48,626 nt of DNA from Synergistota bacterium (GCA_022704435.1 JAKJGK010000004.1:1-48626), one strand, 5' to 3'. Counted from the stretch's first letter, positions 11,901-20,576 are shown. The notes: generated by a model not told the origin, from the sequence alone. Made by a program: numbers and translations.

Positions 11901-12223
11901 AAGCGTATGAACTCACTCTCCTCGCCGGGCAGGCTCTCTATCAACTCCAGATTCTTTCCGACCAACACCCACTCCCCGCCCTGAAGGCGCGCGACGCGCC
12001 TCTCTATCCCCAGCTCCCGCAGGAACCAGTCTGGATCCGCGTCGGCAGGCAAGATCGAGCCGAGCACGGCGGCGCGGCTCGGAGTCAGCGGACGCCTCGC
12101 CCACCAGACGTGGAGATAGTAAAGAGGCGGCAGAGCGGAGCTGGAGCCTCGTTCGCGCTGGGTCTCCGCGCCCACCTGGTGGCAGGGGAAGCCGGCCTCT
12201 ATCAGTCTTTTGTCGTGTCTCAC
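8978..12223 (-). CDS. DUF1156 adenine-specific DNA methylase with Zn ribbons (COG1743)
   Basis: About 1,081 residues. The N-terminus RHDKRLIEAGFPCHQVGAET and LPPLYYLHVWWARRPLTP are the DUF1156 signature. The SAM site is DMTAGGGSIPFEALRLGCD near residue 220. The catalytic motif is DPPYYDN near 675. Cysteine pairs (CKKCPD, CPHCGGE, CVHCEHG) form zinc ribbons around 310-410. The enzyme should methylate adenine N6 as the self-marking part of a defence system. I use GTG 12223, which starts the conserved segment 17 bases after the upstream gene; longer forms overlap that gene. The BREX-3 methylase PglXI is related. No PglZ phosphatase gene is seen in the window. Confidence 0.88.
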   Translation of the reverse strand: MRHDKRLIEAGFPCHQVGAETQRERGSSSALPPLYYLHVWWARRPLTPSRAAVLGSILPADADPDWFLRELGIERRVARLQGGEWVLVGKNLELIESLPGEESEFIRFDQRAERALQKENGRRARCREQIEMLKTDATLESDPVLLRWERETAPLEPPSPLEKLEVLRVSADPAHVKERIAFAKLPEVSGIIGGQIKWDLEDLYGYARAFSDAPPTLVEGKRVLDMTAGGGSIPFEALRLGCDVIANELNPVASMILEATLKFPIKYGPRLVDDIEYWGEKLLEKVSYLTAGVTPFSPLPEEEVARLKEHCKKCPDAVEGFADVEFDQTGLIFARQVTCPHCGGEVPLLNTCWLSKVDGDEWGVAVIPDGKERGGSVSFRTYRVRKGRGPNGEDPNLFTVSRGAGTCVHCEHGIDGEEIKRQARGESEHGRWRDRLYAVAAVRLQPKLDRDGNVRRYKSGERKGEIVTEKVRFFRPPNERDLAALDDAEAMLAENWDRWEEMRLVPIEAITEGHKTREPIRYGTNRWCDMFTPRQLLGHLILVEELNRLKPLIIEELGVERGAAVVACLQFAIDKGLDWNSKQCTWIYQRAQIGHSFSEHGFPLRWTFAEMVFAGPNSGAAWGLSQILDAYRGIAKLLEPVREATRGEPPLTLLHGSAASMPSVGDRSVDVICFDPPYYDNVQYAELSDFFYVWQKRTLGDLFPELFARRLTDKASEAVANPARDGGESEAKAAYERMMGEIFAEARRVLKDDGIMTMMFTHKSQGAWESLTQALIENGWIITSTTPVASEFLNSRHIMENASAASSIFISCRKRPDGDERSPSFWTGLGGRGVQSKVRAAVEEGLRDFAGLGLNPVDEMVSCYGRALQVLSGRWPVLDGDEPVGPHRAMLEASRVVAEEQMRRVAGGSSLLSELAPEAAMAALLLALFGLNDFSYDEGLNLSRSLNISLENRSGGYLANGRFIGVNGVRSGRVAGALAEDEGFDAPLVRSGSKLRLAKPEERSARRMESPQTEWDLLHGLIRAFRSGGEVAARGFAERRAPEKRSSLFALLRIWAAEVAEEELTREAETLLFALGERRGT

Positions 12224-12240
12224 GCCCTCAACGCCCCCTC

Positions 12241-12843
12241 TCAGCTTCTGCGCAGCTTCTCGAGCACGGGAAGGATGTCCGGGTCCCCGGACTCGCCCGC
12301 CAGCAGAACGCGGAAGCCCGTCCGTGCCCATCGGCTCTCCACCGGGCCGAAGTCCGCGACGCGAGAGCGCCAGTAGGCGGCCTCCTCGCGCGTGAATCTC
12401 TCTATCCTACGGGCCATCAGCTCGACCCTGTCCATCTGCTTCACCCGCTGCGCGAGGGAGAATATCAGCGCCAGCTTGCAGCCGGCCTCGTCGTCCAGCG
12501 GAAGGTTGCCGCGGAATGCGACCGACGCGCCGTCGAGGCGGCGGTGCAGCTCCAGAGGGATCCCGTCGTCGTTGCGCACCCTCTCCACTATCGAGCGCAG
12601 CACCGGAGTCACTCTCCTGAGGGGGTCGCCGTACAGGGACGCCCTTTCGACGAGGACGGAAACCTTCCTCTCTCCGGGCGGCGCGTCCCTGCCTTGGCGC
12701 TCCTTCACGATGAACACCGGAGCGGGCTTGTCCTTGTGCTCGGTCACTCGCAGCACCCAGGGGAAGGTCCTCGCGCAGGGGAGCACTATCTCCCTGTGGT
12801 GCCTCTCCAGGTCGTAGCCGGTTGATCTTGCCTTCCTTGCCAT
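12241..12843 (-). CDS. Small protein of the DUF499-DUF1156 operon, function unknown
   Basis: 200 residues, soluble and rich in Arg and Glu, with no signal peptide or membrane segment. The core runs from ERHHREIVLPCARTFPWVL to FKVEKLRR-like charged helices; a segment GCKLALIFSLAQRVKQMDRV looks amphipathic. I do not recognise a catalytic motif. I believe similar small proteins accompany DUF499 and DUF1156 genes elsewhere, but cannot confirm a family here. The ATG at 12843 lies 2 bases after the ATPase stop with AAGAAGG upstream, so translation is coupled. It probably bridges or recruits the ATPase, methylase or helicase; that is inference. Confidence 0.7.
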   Translation of the reverse strand: MARKARSTGYDLERHHREIVLPCARTFPWVLRVTEHKDKPAPVFIVKERQGRDAPPGERKVSVLVERASLYGDPLRRVTPVLRSIVERVRNDDGIPLELHRRLDGASVAFRGNLPLDDEAGCKLALIFSLAQRVKQMDRVELMARRIERFTREEAAYWRSRVADFGPVESRWARTGFRVLLAGESGDPDILPVLEKLRRS

Positions 12844-12845
12844 CG

Positions 12846-15800
12846 TCAGTGCCTTCTTCTCTCGGCGATCTCGCGCACGAGGGGGCATTCGTCGTCCGGG
12901 TCGTCGATCTCGAGCCTCGCGTCGCTCTCGGACGTCGGTACGAGCTTGTCGCTCAATATCTCCAGCATCTCGGACAGGTGCCTGATGGAGTCGGGGCCTA
13001 TCATCCCGAGTTCGACGCTCATCCGAGTCCCTCCGGGCAGCTCGAAGTCGAACAGTTCGAACCTGTCTATCACTGTGGTTGCGCCTCTGGCGTAGAGAGG
13101 CCCTAGCTTTCGCGTCAGGGAGAGGATGGTGTCGAGCTCGTCCTTATCGAGGACGATCCTCCTGTCGTCGTGCCCCTTCCAGCCCCTGCGGCCTGCCTCC
13201 TCGTCACTGATCACAACAATGTTGTCCAGAGCGCCGACGGAGACTGCTGCCGCGCCGGAGACGAGTCTGTCGGGCCGCTCCGTCTGGTCCGGGTCGCCCT
13301 CGAATATGTGGACCCTGCCGTGGCGGGCGAGGTCGATCATCGCCTCCTTCACCTGGTCGGGGTCGGCGTCGGGATTGACTCTTCCGACCTCGCTCAGCGC
13401 CTCGTCGAAGCGGGCCGAAGGCCGTTTCTGGAGCAGGCCGTCGACGAGGTCCCGGTAGTCCCTCTGGGTCAGTCGTGGCTCGCTTCCCCATCCGCGCTTC
13501 CTCGCACCCTCGGGGGTGACGAGGAGCCAGTCGGGGTCGGGGATCTCGTTCAGCGGCACCTGGTTCCCGGCGTCGAAGAACCGGTCGGGGCGCGCCTCCT
13601 GGTCGTCAAAACCGACGGCCGCGCACCACAGCCCCTGCCTCACCCCCTCGGAGACTATGCGTGGCAGCAGTTCGAGCGACTCGAGCGCGGGCCATCCGCG
13701 TCGCTCGTAGAACCTCTTCTGCGCGTCCCCGACCGTTATGCGGTCGGAGGCTTCGAACAGGAGGTCGCGAAGCCCGGAGAGGGTCGCTCGGTTGATGTTG
13801 TCCTCGGAGAGTAGCTTGCCGACGTTCTGGAGGGCAGTCCTGATCTGCGTCCTCATGGCCTCGCCGCCCTCGCCTCCTGCGGTGCGTATCTCCGCGACGG
13901 AGAAGACCTGGTCCTCCGACGGGTAGACGAGGTACTTGCACAGCCTGCTGACCCTGGTCTCGAGAGCCTTCTCCCGCTCGGCCAGCTTGGCCTTGAAGTC
14001 GTGCGCCCTGAGCTGCTCGTGGGTGATGGAGTAGTCGTTGGGAGCGTCCTGAAGTCTCTTCATGGCGAGGACGGATCGGACGAGGTCGTAGATCTCCTGC
14101 AGGACGACCTCGGCCTCGGGTGCCCGGACGTCGAAGAGCGTCCTGTCGTCCGAGGGTCTCTTTATGGAGACGATCTCCGGCACCAGGAGAAACACCCTGT
14201 TCTGTTGTATGCGCGGCTGGTCGTGCTGCCGTCTGGTTATGAAGACGGCGGGGTCGGCCGTCTTCAGCCGGGGGGAGAGGAGGGCGAGCACGGGGCGTCC
14301 CGGCGCGTCGGGGATGTGCTGCGGCTCGACGACGTCCGCGACGACGGAGAAGCCTCGGCGGTCCTCGGTCACCACCTTGCGCAGCTTGGCCTCAAGCTCG
14401 GTGCAGAGTTGCTCCTCGGTGAGAGATTTTCTGATGCTGGACAGGGGGACGTTGATCGACGGCAGTGTGTCGGCGTAGTAGCGCCCGCTGCCGAAGTGGA
14501 GGTAGTAGGCCTTCTCGGATATGCTCTTCAGCGCCTCCTGCACCTGCGAGGGCGTGAGCTCGGGGCGTGCGGTGGCGAGTATGGCGTCCGTCTCGGCGAT
14601 CCCGAAGACGGTGCTGGACAGCCTCTGCGACTGGCCGGCGAGGCTGTGCAGCAGCACTGTCTTCCACGTGTCGACATGATAGGGGACCCCCAGGGGATGC
14701 CTGTTCTCGTCGTCGGCGATCTCCGCGTTGGAGCGCCCGGCCTTCAGCAGCGACGTGTCAGCCGTGCCGACGTCGGCGTTCACCACGGAGAGCAGGGCGC
14801 TGTTGTCGGTCCTGCCGAAGAGTTCGTCCACGGTGCGCGAGTCCATGAAGTCCAGGTGACAGGCGTGAATCGCGGACGGGTCGCGTTCCTTGAGCCAGAG
14901 GGATCGGACGGCGAGAGCGAGGATGCGAAGCACGCCCCTGGTCCTCTGGAAGGTGGGCACGGTGGAGAGTTTTTTGTTCAGCAGCTCGACCAGCGTCGGG
15001 TGAAATGGGTAGGAGGAGGCCATCTCCTCGACGTAGTCGTCCAGCCTGAACCCCGGCGGAAGGAGGGAGGCGTTCCGCCGATACAGCTCCCTGTACTCCT
15101 CGGCGCTCCTGCGGGCCTCGGCGGGGTCGATCGACTCGAAGAGCCGCTTGGCCAGCACGGAGGAGAGGTCCTTCGCCTGGACGGGGATCACGACCGTCTC
15201 GTCGCGGGCGAGCACGGTAGAGATGACGCTCATGGCGCTCTCCTGCTTGATGATCGCGTCCTCCCCGCCCATCTCCTTTCCGGAGGCCTCGGTCAGCATC
15301 CTGGCCAGGCCGGAGGTCTCGGCGGAGAAGGCGTCCTGCACGCTCGCGAGGGAGACGACAATGGCGATGCCCGGGTTCTTGCGAGCATGCTCGAACAGGG
15401 ACATGAAGAACGCGCCGGGCATCTCGCGGGCATCGGGATGCGCTACCGCCCACCGGGCCGCGTAGTGCGCGAGCTAGTCGATCAGGATGAGGGTTCTGCG
15501 TCCCCCGAAGACCTTCTTGAAGTACCCCTCGTCCGGGGAATCGAGGCGGTGAAGGTAGTCCGAGACATCGGCCTCCAGCTCCGAGCCGCCGATCTGGCGG
15601 GCGACCTCGGCCCACAGAGGGTACGGCCTCAGGTCCGCGCCGCTGTGAACCCGGACGGGAAGCTGCTCCCCTGCGACGGCGACCACCGAGATCTCCCCCG
15701 GCTCGGGCAGTGCATCCTCAGGAAGCAGCTCCCCGACCTCGGCGGCTATCTCCCTGCCCCTTTTCGCTATGTGCAGACAAGCTATCATCGTGTGGGTCTT

Positions 15801-16076
15801 CCCCCCGCCGAAGCCTGTCTCCAGCCTCTTGAGCAGGGGCGCGGTGGTGTCGCCGTCAAGGCGGGCGAATACGTCCCTGACGACGAGTTTCATGTTGTCG
15901 GTGGCGTAGGTCCCCTCGCTGAAGAAGGTCCTTGCATCGGTGTAGACGGTTCTGGAAGCGCCAGCGCCGGCGCGGTAGCTGTCGTGCACCTCCCCGAGAG
16001 ACGCCGTGAAATCGCCCAGATTGATTCTCCCCGAGAGGAGGTCCCTCCTCGGCACACATCCCTTCCGTATTCCCAT
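12846..16076 (-). pseudogene. DUF499 AAA+ ATPase interrupted by an in-frame amber at the Walker B glutamate
   Basis: Read through, this is a protein of about 1,076 residues of the DUF499 family (COG1483 ATPase). ATG 16076 has GGAGG 8 bases upstream, and CVPRRDLLSG follows as in the family. Walker A is GFGGGKTH near residue 90. The Walker B strand reads RTLILID, then codon 201 is TAG (15474-15476), then LAHYAARWAVAHPDAREM continues in the same frame. The expected residue is the Walker B Glu (GAG), so one base change explains it. The remaining 875 codons have no other stop or frameshift. A fragment could restart at ATG 15422 but would lack Walker A. In related operons the ATPase is essential, so the system is probably disabled unless the codon is suppressed or an assembly error. 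Confidence 0.85.
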
Positions 16077-16124
16077 ACCCTCAACCTCCCTGCGACTGCC
16101 GTTTCGGAATCCAAGGCGCGCCAA

Positions 16125-16145
16125 GCCCGCGCCAGAGGCGCGGGC
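16125..16145. other. Perfect hairpin in the leader of the defence operon
   Basis: GCCCGCGCC and GGCGCGGGC, 9 perfect G-C-rich pairs around a 3-base loop, lie about 50 bases before the ATPase start. No T-tract follows on either strand, so it is not a standard terminator. It could hold up translation or transcription of the operon, or be an operator. Confidence 0.5.
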
Positions 16146-16353
16146 GGCTCCGGGCCCTTACATTCCATATACTACACCAGCGGGAGGGATTTAGAAACGG
16201 GGGCGCGGACGTTATCTTGAGGGAGCAAGGAGACGCGGCGGTCGATTGGACCGGGATTGCGCCAACCATTCATACTTCCACGGAAGAACCCCTGTGGGAC
16301 AATTTATATTCAGGGAATGTTTTTAATCCAACTTACACAAGTTAATTCACCGC

Positions 16354-16382
16354 TTGACTTTGCATATTAGAGGCCTTAGACT
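16354..16382 (+). promoter_or_regulatory. Promoter of the TRAP operon
   Basis: TTGACT (16354-16359) and TAGACT (16377-16382) are 17 bases apart in an AT-rich stretch. The predicted start near 16389 leaves a leader of about 70 bases to the first binding-protein gene. Confidence 0.6.
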
Positions 16383-16459
16383 GTTTCGCAAGTTGAAGGA
16401 CAGGGGTAATTTTTACTCCGAAGGCCTTCAAATGTTCGACATTTTGAGGAGGTGTTTTT

Positions 16460-17515
16460 TTGAAACAGGGCAGGATGGTACCGGTTTTTGTTTTGATGGC
16501 GTGCGTCTTCATCTTTAGTGCCCCATTGGGGGCGGCCCGCGCCGACGACGTGATCAACTGGAAGTTCCAGAGCCACCACACGCCTGGCGCGCTCTCGACG
16601 ACCTACGTGATCCCGCCGTTCATCGAGACGGTCAAGGAGAAATCCGGCGGCAGGCTCAACATCACCATGTACTACGCAGGCGAGTTGGTGGACTACCTGG
16701 AGGTCTTCCCGGCCATGCAGGCCAACATGATCCAGATGTCGAACACCAGTACGCTCTTCTGGAGGGGAAGCATCAACATGGGCTGGCTCCAGGCCGGCAA
16801 CCTTCCCCCCTTCGTCTGCAGGAGCCTCGACGACTTCGAGGAGCTTTACTATCGAAGGGGCATCGACAGGCTGATCGCGGAGGAGATGGATGAGAAGGAC
16901 ATCCACTTCTTCAGCAGCCACAGCGTGGGCAACACCTACTTCTGGAGCAAGAAGCCGATCAACGGGGTCGACGACCTCAAAGGGTTCAAGGTCCGCTTCT
17001 TCGGGTCGATGTCCGACACGATGGAGCACTTCGGAGCGTCCCCGGTCATGCTCCCCCACCCGGAGACCTACATGGCCATAGCCATGGGTACCCTGGACGG
17101 GAGCGGCACAGCCTGGTGGCTGTACCGCGACCTCAAGCTTTACGAGGTGTGCCCCTACTTCATCGGGCCGGCGTGGCAGGTGCCCCAGGGGATGGAGCTT
17201 TGGGCGTCGAAGAAGGCGTGGGACGCTCTGCCTGACGACCTCAAGGAGATAGTCACGGAGGCGGCGAAACAGTTCGACAAGGACTACGCAAGGGTCTGCG
17301 ATGAGCAGGAGAAGGAGATGTTCGAGAAGTCCTTCAAGGAGTGGGGCACGACCTACATCGAGTGGGGGCAGAAGGACATCGACAGGATAACGAACGAGTT
17401 CTCCATCCCGTACCTGGACAAGATCGACAGCGAGATAGGGTCGAAGGACGCGCGCGTTGCCGAGGGCATCAAGATCATCAAGCAGTTCATGAAGGATCGC
17501 GGCTACATACAGTAA
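16460..17515 (+). CDS. dctP: TRAP transporter substrate-binding protein DctP (copy 1)
   Basis: 351 residues. A signal peptide (MKQGRMVPVFVLMACVFIFS, cleavage after AARA) leads into DDVINWKFQSHHTPGA and the DctP fold. The protein is periplasmic and delivers an organic anion to the DctQM membrane subunits. The family motif region GVDDLKGFKVRFFG and PETYMAIAMGTLDG is intact. The start is TTG with AGGAGGTG 7 bases upstream; no ATG fits. Copy 2 at 19518 is about 85 percent identical by eye, and the DNA around 16980-17130 matches 20036-20187 almost base for base. The substrate is unknown; the 5-oxoproline gene neighbourhood hints at an amino-acid-derived acid. Confidence 0.92.
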   Translation: MKQGRMVPVFVLMACVFIFSAPLGAARADDVINWKFQSHHTPGALSTTYVIPPFIETVKEKSGGRLNITMYYAGELVDYLEVFPAMQANMIQMSNTSTLFWRGSINMGWLQAGNLPPFVCRSLDDFEELYYRRGIDRLIAEEMDEKDIHFFSSHSVGNTYFWSKKPINGVDDLKGFKVRFFGSMSDTMEHFGASPVMLPHPETYMAIAMGTLDGSGTAWWLYRDLKLYEVCPYFIGPAWQVPQGMELWASKKAWDALPDDLKEIVTEAAKQFDKDYARVCDEQEKEMFEKSFKEWGTTYIEWGQKDIDRITNEFSIPYLDKIDSEIGSKDARVAEGIKIIKQFMKDRGYIQ

Positions 17516-17548
17516 CAGCGGACCGGCGTACGTGAGCGCCGGCGTCAA

Positions 17549-17578
17549 GCCCCCCTCCTCCGCAGCGAGGCGGGGGGC
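17549..17578 (+). other. Intercistronic hairpin between dctP and dctQ
   Basis: GCCCCCC (17549-17555) pairs with GGGGGGC (17572-17578), with a further short inner stem. No T-tract follows. Such a stem after the binding-protein gene can protect the upstream mRNA and give an excess of binding protein over membrane subunits. Confidence 0.55.
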
Positions 17579-17611
17579 GCATCTTAGACTATTTCGGGAA
17601 GAATTGACGAG

Positions 17612-18166
17612 GTGAGCGGTTTGGGCTTCCTTATCACTTTTATCAACTTCGTTGACGCGCTTAACGACTGGGTGGGCAAGATCTGCGCCTTTCTGGTGTA
17701 CCCGACCATGCTCGTGCTTGTGTACGAGGTGGTGATGCGCTACGGCTTCAACAGCCCGACGATCTGGGCGCACGAGACTTCGTGCATGCTCTACGGGGCC
17801 CACTTCGTCCTGGGAGGGGCCTACGCGCTCCGATGGGGGGCCTTCGTCAACGTCGAGGCCATCTACATCAAATTCTCCCCCAGGACCAGGGCGGTGATGG
17901 ACCTGTTCACCTGGACCCTGTTCTACGCGTTCGTCGGGACGCTGCTGTGGCTGAGCGCTCCGTGGGCGTGGGAGAGCCTGCGCGTCATGGAGTACTCGAA
18001 CAGCACATGGGGGCCGTACGTCTGGCAGCTGAAGCTTACCATCCCGGCCGCCGCCTTCCTGGTCCTGTTGCAGGGCATGACCAGGACGATCAAAGATCTT
18101 CATTTTGCAATTACGGGGCGAGAACTGTTGACCGGCAGTGAAGCTCCCTCCGAAAGCCAGGTGTGA
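17612..18166 (+). CDS. dctQ: TRAP transporter small permease DctQ
   Basis: 184 residues with four hydrophobic segments, the DctQ architecture: an N-terminal helix ending VVMRYGFNSPTIWAHE (the family's R-Y-x-F-x-x-P-x-x-W-x-x-E motif), LYGAHFVLGGAYALRWGAFVNVE, and two further helices. It anchors the TRAP complex and partners with DctM. The GTG at 17612 is kept as the start, but TTG 17621 may be the true one: it has GAGGTG 6 bases upstream, the same layout as both dctP genes. The stop overlaps dctM by 4 bases (GTGA). Confidence 0.92.
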   Translation: MSGLGFLITFINFVDALNDWVGKICAFLVYPTMLVLVYEVVMRYGFNSPTIWAHETSCMLYGAHFVLGGAYALRWGAFVNVEAIYIKFSPRTRAVMDLFTWTLFYAFVGTLLWLSAPWAWESLRVMEYSNSTWGPYVWQLKLTIPAAAFLVLLQGMTRTIKDLHFAITGRELLTGSEAPSESQV

Positions 18167-19488
18167 TATCTATCATGAGCATTGAGTGGATCTCTGTTCT
18201 TCTCTTCGGCAGCATGTTCCTGGTTCTGATGATGGGCCTGCCGGTGGCCTTCGTTCTTGGAGGCCTGGCCACGGTGTTCACCGCGGTCTTCTGGGGCCCG
18301 GAATCCCTTTTCATCATAGTCGCCAGGACCTACTCCATGATGTCCACCACGACTCTGGTCGCCGCCCCGCTGTTCGTTCTTATGGCGACCGTGCTGGAGC
18401 GCTCCGGGGTGTCGGAGGAGCTGTACGATATGATGTACCGCTGGATGGGGTCAATCAAGGGCGGCCTCGCCATCGGCACGGTGCTGGTCTGCACCCTGAT
18501 CGCCGCGATGTCGGGCATAGCCTCGACCGGTGTGGTCATGATGGGGGTCATGGCCCTTCCCGCCATGCTCAAGCGCGGGTACGACAAGAAGCTTGCGGTT
18601 GGCTGCATCCTGGCCGGGGGCGTCCTGGGACCGCTTATTCCGCCAAGCATCGCGCTGGTGCTGTACGGCACCATCGCGCAGGTCTCCATAGGCGCCCTGT
18701 TCGCGGGCGGGATGAGCGCGGGGCTGCTGTGCTCGGCCCTGATCATAGGCTATATCCTCATCAGGTGCTACATGAACCCCGAGCTCGGCCCTCCCATCCC
18801 GGCAGAGGAGCGCTCGAACTGGGGCGCTAAGATAGCCTCCCTGAAGGGTGTGCTACTCCCCTTCCTCCTGGTCTTCGCGGTGCTTGGCTCGATCTACGGG
18901 GGAATCGCAACCCCCACGGAGGCCTCCGCCGTGGGTGCGCTGGGGGCGATCATCTGCAGCGCCATACACGGCAAGCTCAACTGGGACTTGATAAAGGAGT
19001 CGGCCTACACCACGATAAAGGTGCAGGGATTCATGATGTGGATACTGTTCGCGGCCCAGGCCTTCGCGGCTGTCTACATGGGGCTCGGGGCATCGCGGAT
19101 GGTCATAGGCCTGGTGAAAGAGTACCAGGTCGGATGGTGGGCGATGCTGATCGGCATCCAGGTGGTGTGGTTCCTGCTGGGGTTCGTGATAGACGCGTGG
19201 AGCATCCTGATGATCACGGCGCCTATCATCCTGCCTCTCATGCCGATCTACGGGTTCAACCCTCTGTGGCTCGGCGTGCTGTACGCGGTGAACACGCAGA
19301 CCGGCTACCTCACCCCGCCGTTCGGCACGATGCTGTTCATGATGAAGGGAATCGCTCCGAAGGGAGTGACCACGTCGGACATCTATCGCTCAGTGGTGCC
19401 GTTCGTCATCACGCAGCTGGTCTGCCTGGCGCTTTGCATCGCGTTCCCGTCGCTGGTGCTCTGGTTGCCGAGCCTGTTCTTCAATTGA
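18163..19488 (+). CDS. dctM: TRAP transporter large permease DctM
   Basis: 441 residues, about twelve hydrophobic segments. Family features include MMGLPVAFVLGGLATV, the first-half motif GIASTGVVMMGVMALPAMLKRGYDKKLAVG, GGVLGPLIPPSIALVLYG, and the second-half repeat TPTEASAVGALGA. It is the ion-coupled translocation subunit and usually uses a sodium gradient. It overlaps dctQ by 4 bases; ATG 18175 is an alternative start. The second binding protein follows after 29 bases without a terminator. Confidence 0.94.
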   Translation: MISIMSIEWISVLLFGSMFLVLMMGLPVAFVLGGLATVFTAVFWGPESLFIIVARTYSMMSTTTLVAAPLFVLMATVLERSGVSEELYDMMYRWMGSIKGGLAIGTVLVCTLIAAMSGIASTGVVMMGVMALPAMLKRGYDKKLAVGCILAGGVLGPLIPPSIALVLYGTIAQVSIGALFAGGMSAGLLCSALIIGYILIRCYMNPELGPPIPAEERSNWGAKIASLKGVLLPFLLVFAVLGSIYGGIATPTEASAVGALGAIICSAIHGKLNWDLIKESAYTTIKVQGFMMWILFAAQAFAAVYMGLGASRMVIGLVKEYQVGWWAMLIGIQVVWFLLGFVIDAWSILMITAPIILPLMPIYGFNPLWLGVLYAVNTQTGYLTPPFGTMLFMMKGIAPKGVTTSDIYRSVVPFVITQLVCLALCIAFPSLVLWLPSLFFN

Positions 19489-19517
19489 CGAACCTATAAC
19501 AACAGGAGGTGTTTTCA

Positions 19518-20576
19518 TTGAGAAACCGAAGAGTCGCCACGCTTCTAACAGCTTTTCTGCTGATCGCGGGAGCGGCGCTTGTCGGCGCGTCATCAGCCTG
19601 CGCGGACGACGTGATAGAGTGGAAGTTCCAGAGCCACCACACGCCCGGCGCGTTGTCGACCACCTACGTGATCCCCCCGTTCATCGAGAGGGTGCGCGAG
19701 AGGTCGGGCGGCAGGCTCAACATCACCATGTACTACGCAGGCGAGCTGGTGGACTACCTGGAGGTCTTCCCGGCGCTTCAGGCCAACATGATCCAGATCT
19801 CGAACACCGGCACCATCTTCTGGAGGGGCAGCCTCAACAGCGGATGGTTCCAAGGGGGGAACCTGCCTCCCTTCATCACTCGCAGCCGAGAGGACTTCGA
19901 GGAGCTCTTCTACAGGAGAGGACTCGACCGTCTGACCAGGGAGGAGCTGGCGGAGAAAGGCATCCACTTCCTGAGCAGCCACAGCGTGGGCAACACCTAC
20001 TTCTGGAGCAAGAAGCCGATCAACGGGGTCGACGACCTCAAGGGGTTCAAGGTTCGCTTCTTCGGGTCGATGTCCGACACGATGGAGCACTTCGGAGCGT
20101 CCCCGGTCATGCTCCCCCACCCGGAGACCTACATGGCCATAGCCATGGGCACCCTGGACGGGAGCGGCACCGCCTGGTGGATGTACCGCGACCTGAAGTT
20201 GTACGAAGTTTGCCCCTACTTCATCGGGCCGGCCTGGCAGGTGCCCCAGAGCATGGAGCTTTGGGTGTCCAAGAAGGCGTGGGACGCACTCCCCGACGAC
20301 CTCAAGGAGATCGTGACCCAGGCGGCGGACGAGTTCAACAAGGATTACGCCGACGTTTGCGAACAACAGGAGAAGGAGATGTTCGAGAAGTCCTTCAAGG
20401 AGTGGGGCACGACCTATATCGAGTGGGGACAGAAGGACATCGACAGGATAACGAACGAGTTCTCCCTCCCCTACCTCGACAAGATCGAGCAGGACGTTGG
20501 CTCCAAGGACCCGAGGGTGGCCGAGGCCATCCAGATCATCAAGCAGTTCATGAAGGACCGAGGCTACATAGAATAG
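19518..20576 (+). CDS. dctP: TRAP transporter substrate-binding protein DctP (copy 2)
   Basis: 352 residues, with a signal peptide cleaved after SSACA and mature DDVIEWKFQSHHTPGA. It is closely similar to copy 1 over the whole length. Differences cluster in the surface segment from GNLPPFITRSREDF to KGIHFLSS and at the C-terminus. The start is TTG 19518, with AGGAGG 8 bases upstream; a GTG at 19509 overlaps that ribosome site and is less likely. It is the last gene of the TRAP operon. Two binding proteins on one transporter usually means a widened or tuned substrate range; this is inferred. Confidence 0.92.
   Translation: MRNRRVATLLTAFLLIAGAALVGASSACADDVIEWKFQSHHTPGALSTTYVIPPFIERVRERSGGRLNITMYYAGELVDYLEVFPALQANMIQISNTGTIFWRGSLNSGWFQGGNLPPFITRSREDFEELFYRRGLDRLTREELAEKGIHFLSSHSVGNTYFWSKKPINGVDDLKGFKVRFFGSMSDTMEHFGASPVMLPHPETYMAIAMGTLDGSGTAWWMYRDLKLYEVCPYFIGPAWQVPQSMELWVSKKAWDALPDDLKEIVTQAADEFNKDYADVCEQQEKEMFEKSFKEWGTTYIEWGQKDIDRITNEFSLPYLDKIEQDVGSKDPRVAEAIQIIKQFMKDRGYIE

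Noticed and set aside
15474-15476. The amber codon as pyrrolysine
   Set aside because: The site is the Walker B Glu of an ATPase, not a methylamine methyltransferase. No pylTSBCD genes are visible and one base change explains it.
5135-16076. Naming the operon BREX type 3 or DISARM
   Set aside because: The hallmark genes pglZ and brxA (BREX) and drmA, drmB and drmC (DISARM) are absent from the window; only individual families are shared.
14001-16220. A 739-codon plus-strand open frame opposite the DUF499 gene
   Set aside because: It is antisense to a gene with clear Walker motifs, and its composition is that of a reverse-complement frame.
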